Source: Amanita rubescens
Taxonomy: Eukaryota > Basidiomycota > Agaricomycetes > Agaricales > Amanitaceae
Direction of reading: 5' to 3'
NCBI GenBank assembly: GCA_015039365.1
Contig: WION01000308.1
Coordinates: 1-61,408, forward strand
DNA: 61,408 bases
In this document: positions 60,414-61,408 of the stretch, piece after piece
Layout of the letters: each line of letters begins with the position of its first letter
How positions within the stretch are numbered: the stretch's first letter is position 1
The notes under the pieces: model-generated
Databases searched by the model: none
The model's input: only the letters and a program-made list of their open reading frames with translations
What the model was told of the DNA's origin: nothing
Position numbers and translations under genes: made by a program

Positions 60414-61408
60414 CTATGCTTTCCTCTGATTCAAAGCGCTATACGTCGCAAAGAAACTACGGGGTATAGCAGACACTCCTCGAGCATATATCTGGTTCGT
60501 ATAAATCTACAATCCCAATCTCAGCATTTGGACGGATCTTGAATTTTTTTTGACACTCACCAACACGTCGTAAACGATGGCCGGCACTTTTTTCTCTGCC
60601 AATACAGACCCTGGATGGATCTTCACAATCGAACGACCCATCGTTTGCTTGTAGGTTCCATCGGGCTGCAAAAAAGCGGAATTTTGTACCAGGCCAGATC
60701 CCATAGACAATAGAATGTTTTCTTCGTCCTTCTCCCCACTCCCACCGATATCGCGTAAGTTTTCTGTCCACCCAAGACGGTGACAGGCGCCTTGTAATTG
60801 TTTCCGAATCTCCCTGGCTTCAATTAACGTCCTCTCGTTCACCCAATACCTCCGACACCATTCTTTTCGTTCTGCTTTTCCTTTGCCCTTTCCCTTTTTC
60901 TTCACGTAGCCATCATCTCCCGTAACATCATCCTCCTTCCCCGGTCCTTCCTGTTCTTGACCGCGGCATACGTCTTCGTACGCTCTGACCACATTCAAAA
61001 TGGTCAGATGGTCTCCTCTAATGTTAACGAAAGCCTTTCTAGCTTCCGCCGCATTTTCCCTCTGCCCTGACACGTCGACAAATAACTTCGACGATGCCGA
61101 TAATATAGAGATGATTGATAAAACTTGAGGTGCGCAACCGTATTCGTGCGATGCCAGAATGGAACGCGCGTGCGTTGGTTCAAGCGGGAATAGCGCCATT
61201 TGACGACCCATTTCTGTCAGCCGCTTTGAATTATCCAAAGCGGAGAGCAGCCATAGAGTTTTGAGAGCCGAGATTACTGGGTGGAGAAAGTCAGTTGTGC
61301 TTCGAGAGAGAGCAACGTAGACGAAAACGTACTTGAATCTTGGTCTGGTTTGTCCATGAGATCTAAATCTTCTAGATCTTGATCTAAACATTTAGTTTGA
61401 GAATGCTG
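60414..61408 (-). CDS. DEAH-box RNA helicase, C-terminal part (DHX33/Dhr2-type), runs off the window
   Basis: The gene is truncated by the right window edge. Three exons are visible on the minus strand: 61333-61408 (partial, DLDLMDKPDQDS), 60561-61276 and 60414-60506. The HA2 region reads ALKTLWLLSALDNSKRLTEM and GRQMALFPLEP. The OB-fold tail reads GLVQNSAFLQPDGTYKQ, then VKIHPGSVLAEKK and, across the last intron, VYDVLIYTNQIYARGVSAIP. A charged insert (KKKGKGKGKAERKEW) separates two HA2 helices. The tail resembles the DHX33/Dhr2 branch, which acts in ribosomal RNA processing. The helicase core (DEAH, Walker A) lies outside the window, so the subfamily is an inference. The stop is TAG at 60414-60416. 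Confidence 0.85.

Overview
This window looks like nuclear DNA of a basidiomycete fungus, most likely an agaricomycete. Almost every gene can be rebuilt from short exons joined across 46-60 nt GT-AG introns. The gene content fits as well: SMC3, UFD2, a DHX33/Dhr2-type helicase, a DUF202 membrane protein, mucoidy-inhibitor-A-like (DUF4140/DUF4139) proteins, tandem P450s, small secreted proteins, and remnants of Hsp70-like and derlin-like genes. All exon joins were made by eye, keeping the frame across introns. No search or alignment was run.

Layout. Positions 1-3.8 kb hold one small unknown gene and a frameshifted ankyrin/vWA pseudogene. Positions 4.0-13.2 kb form a large inverted duplication. 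Two arms of about 2.7 kb each carry a Crinkler/RHS-like P-loop NTPase gene: the left copy is open and the right copy has one nonsense codon. The 3.8 kb between the arms carries an unknown 134-aa gene, an intact DUF202 gene and a truncated Hsp70-like pseudogene. Positions 13.2-22.3 kb and 28.2-41.8 kb are a mosaic of segmental duplications. The full module reads: 3' half of the DUF202 gene, DUF4139 gene, tiny cysteine-rich secreted protein gene (opposite strand), conserved spacer. DUF4139 copies are intact (two), broken by 4 nt (one) or decayed (two). Four secreted-protein copies stay open and differ in the number of a 15-aa repeat.

UFD2 (23.2-27.5 kb, minus, 21 exons including a 7-nt microexon) sits between the two mosaic blocks, next to a GC-rich element with a hAT-like end. 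Derlin and non-LTR retrotransposon remnants lie inside the second block.

From 42.2 kb the region is orderly: a secreted protein with a duplicated cysteine module, an unknown 396-aa protein, complete SMC3 (minus), a divergent pair of tandem P450 paralogs with the same 12-exon structure, two unknown proteins, an Asp/Glu/hydantoin racemase-family enzyme, and the 3' part of a DEAH-box helicase running off the right edge. The housekeeping genes (UFD2, SMC3, helicase) are separate in function. The clearest linked set is the DUF202/DUF4139/secreted-protein module, which has been copied as a unit.
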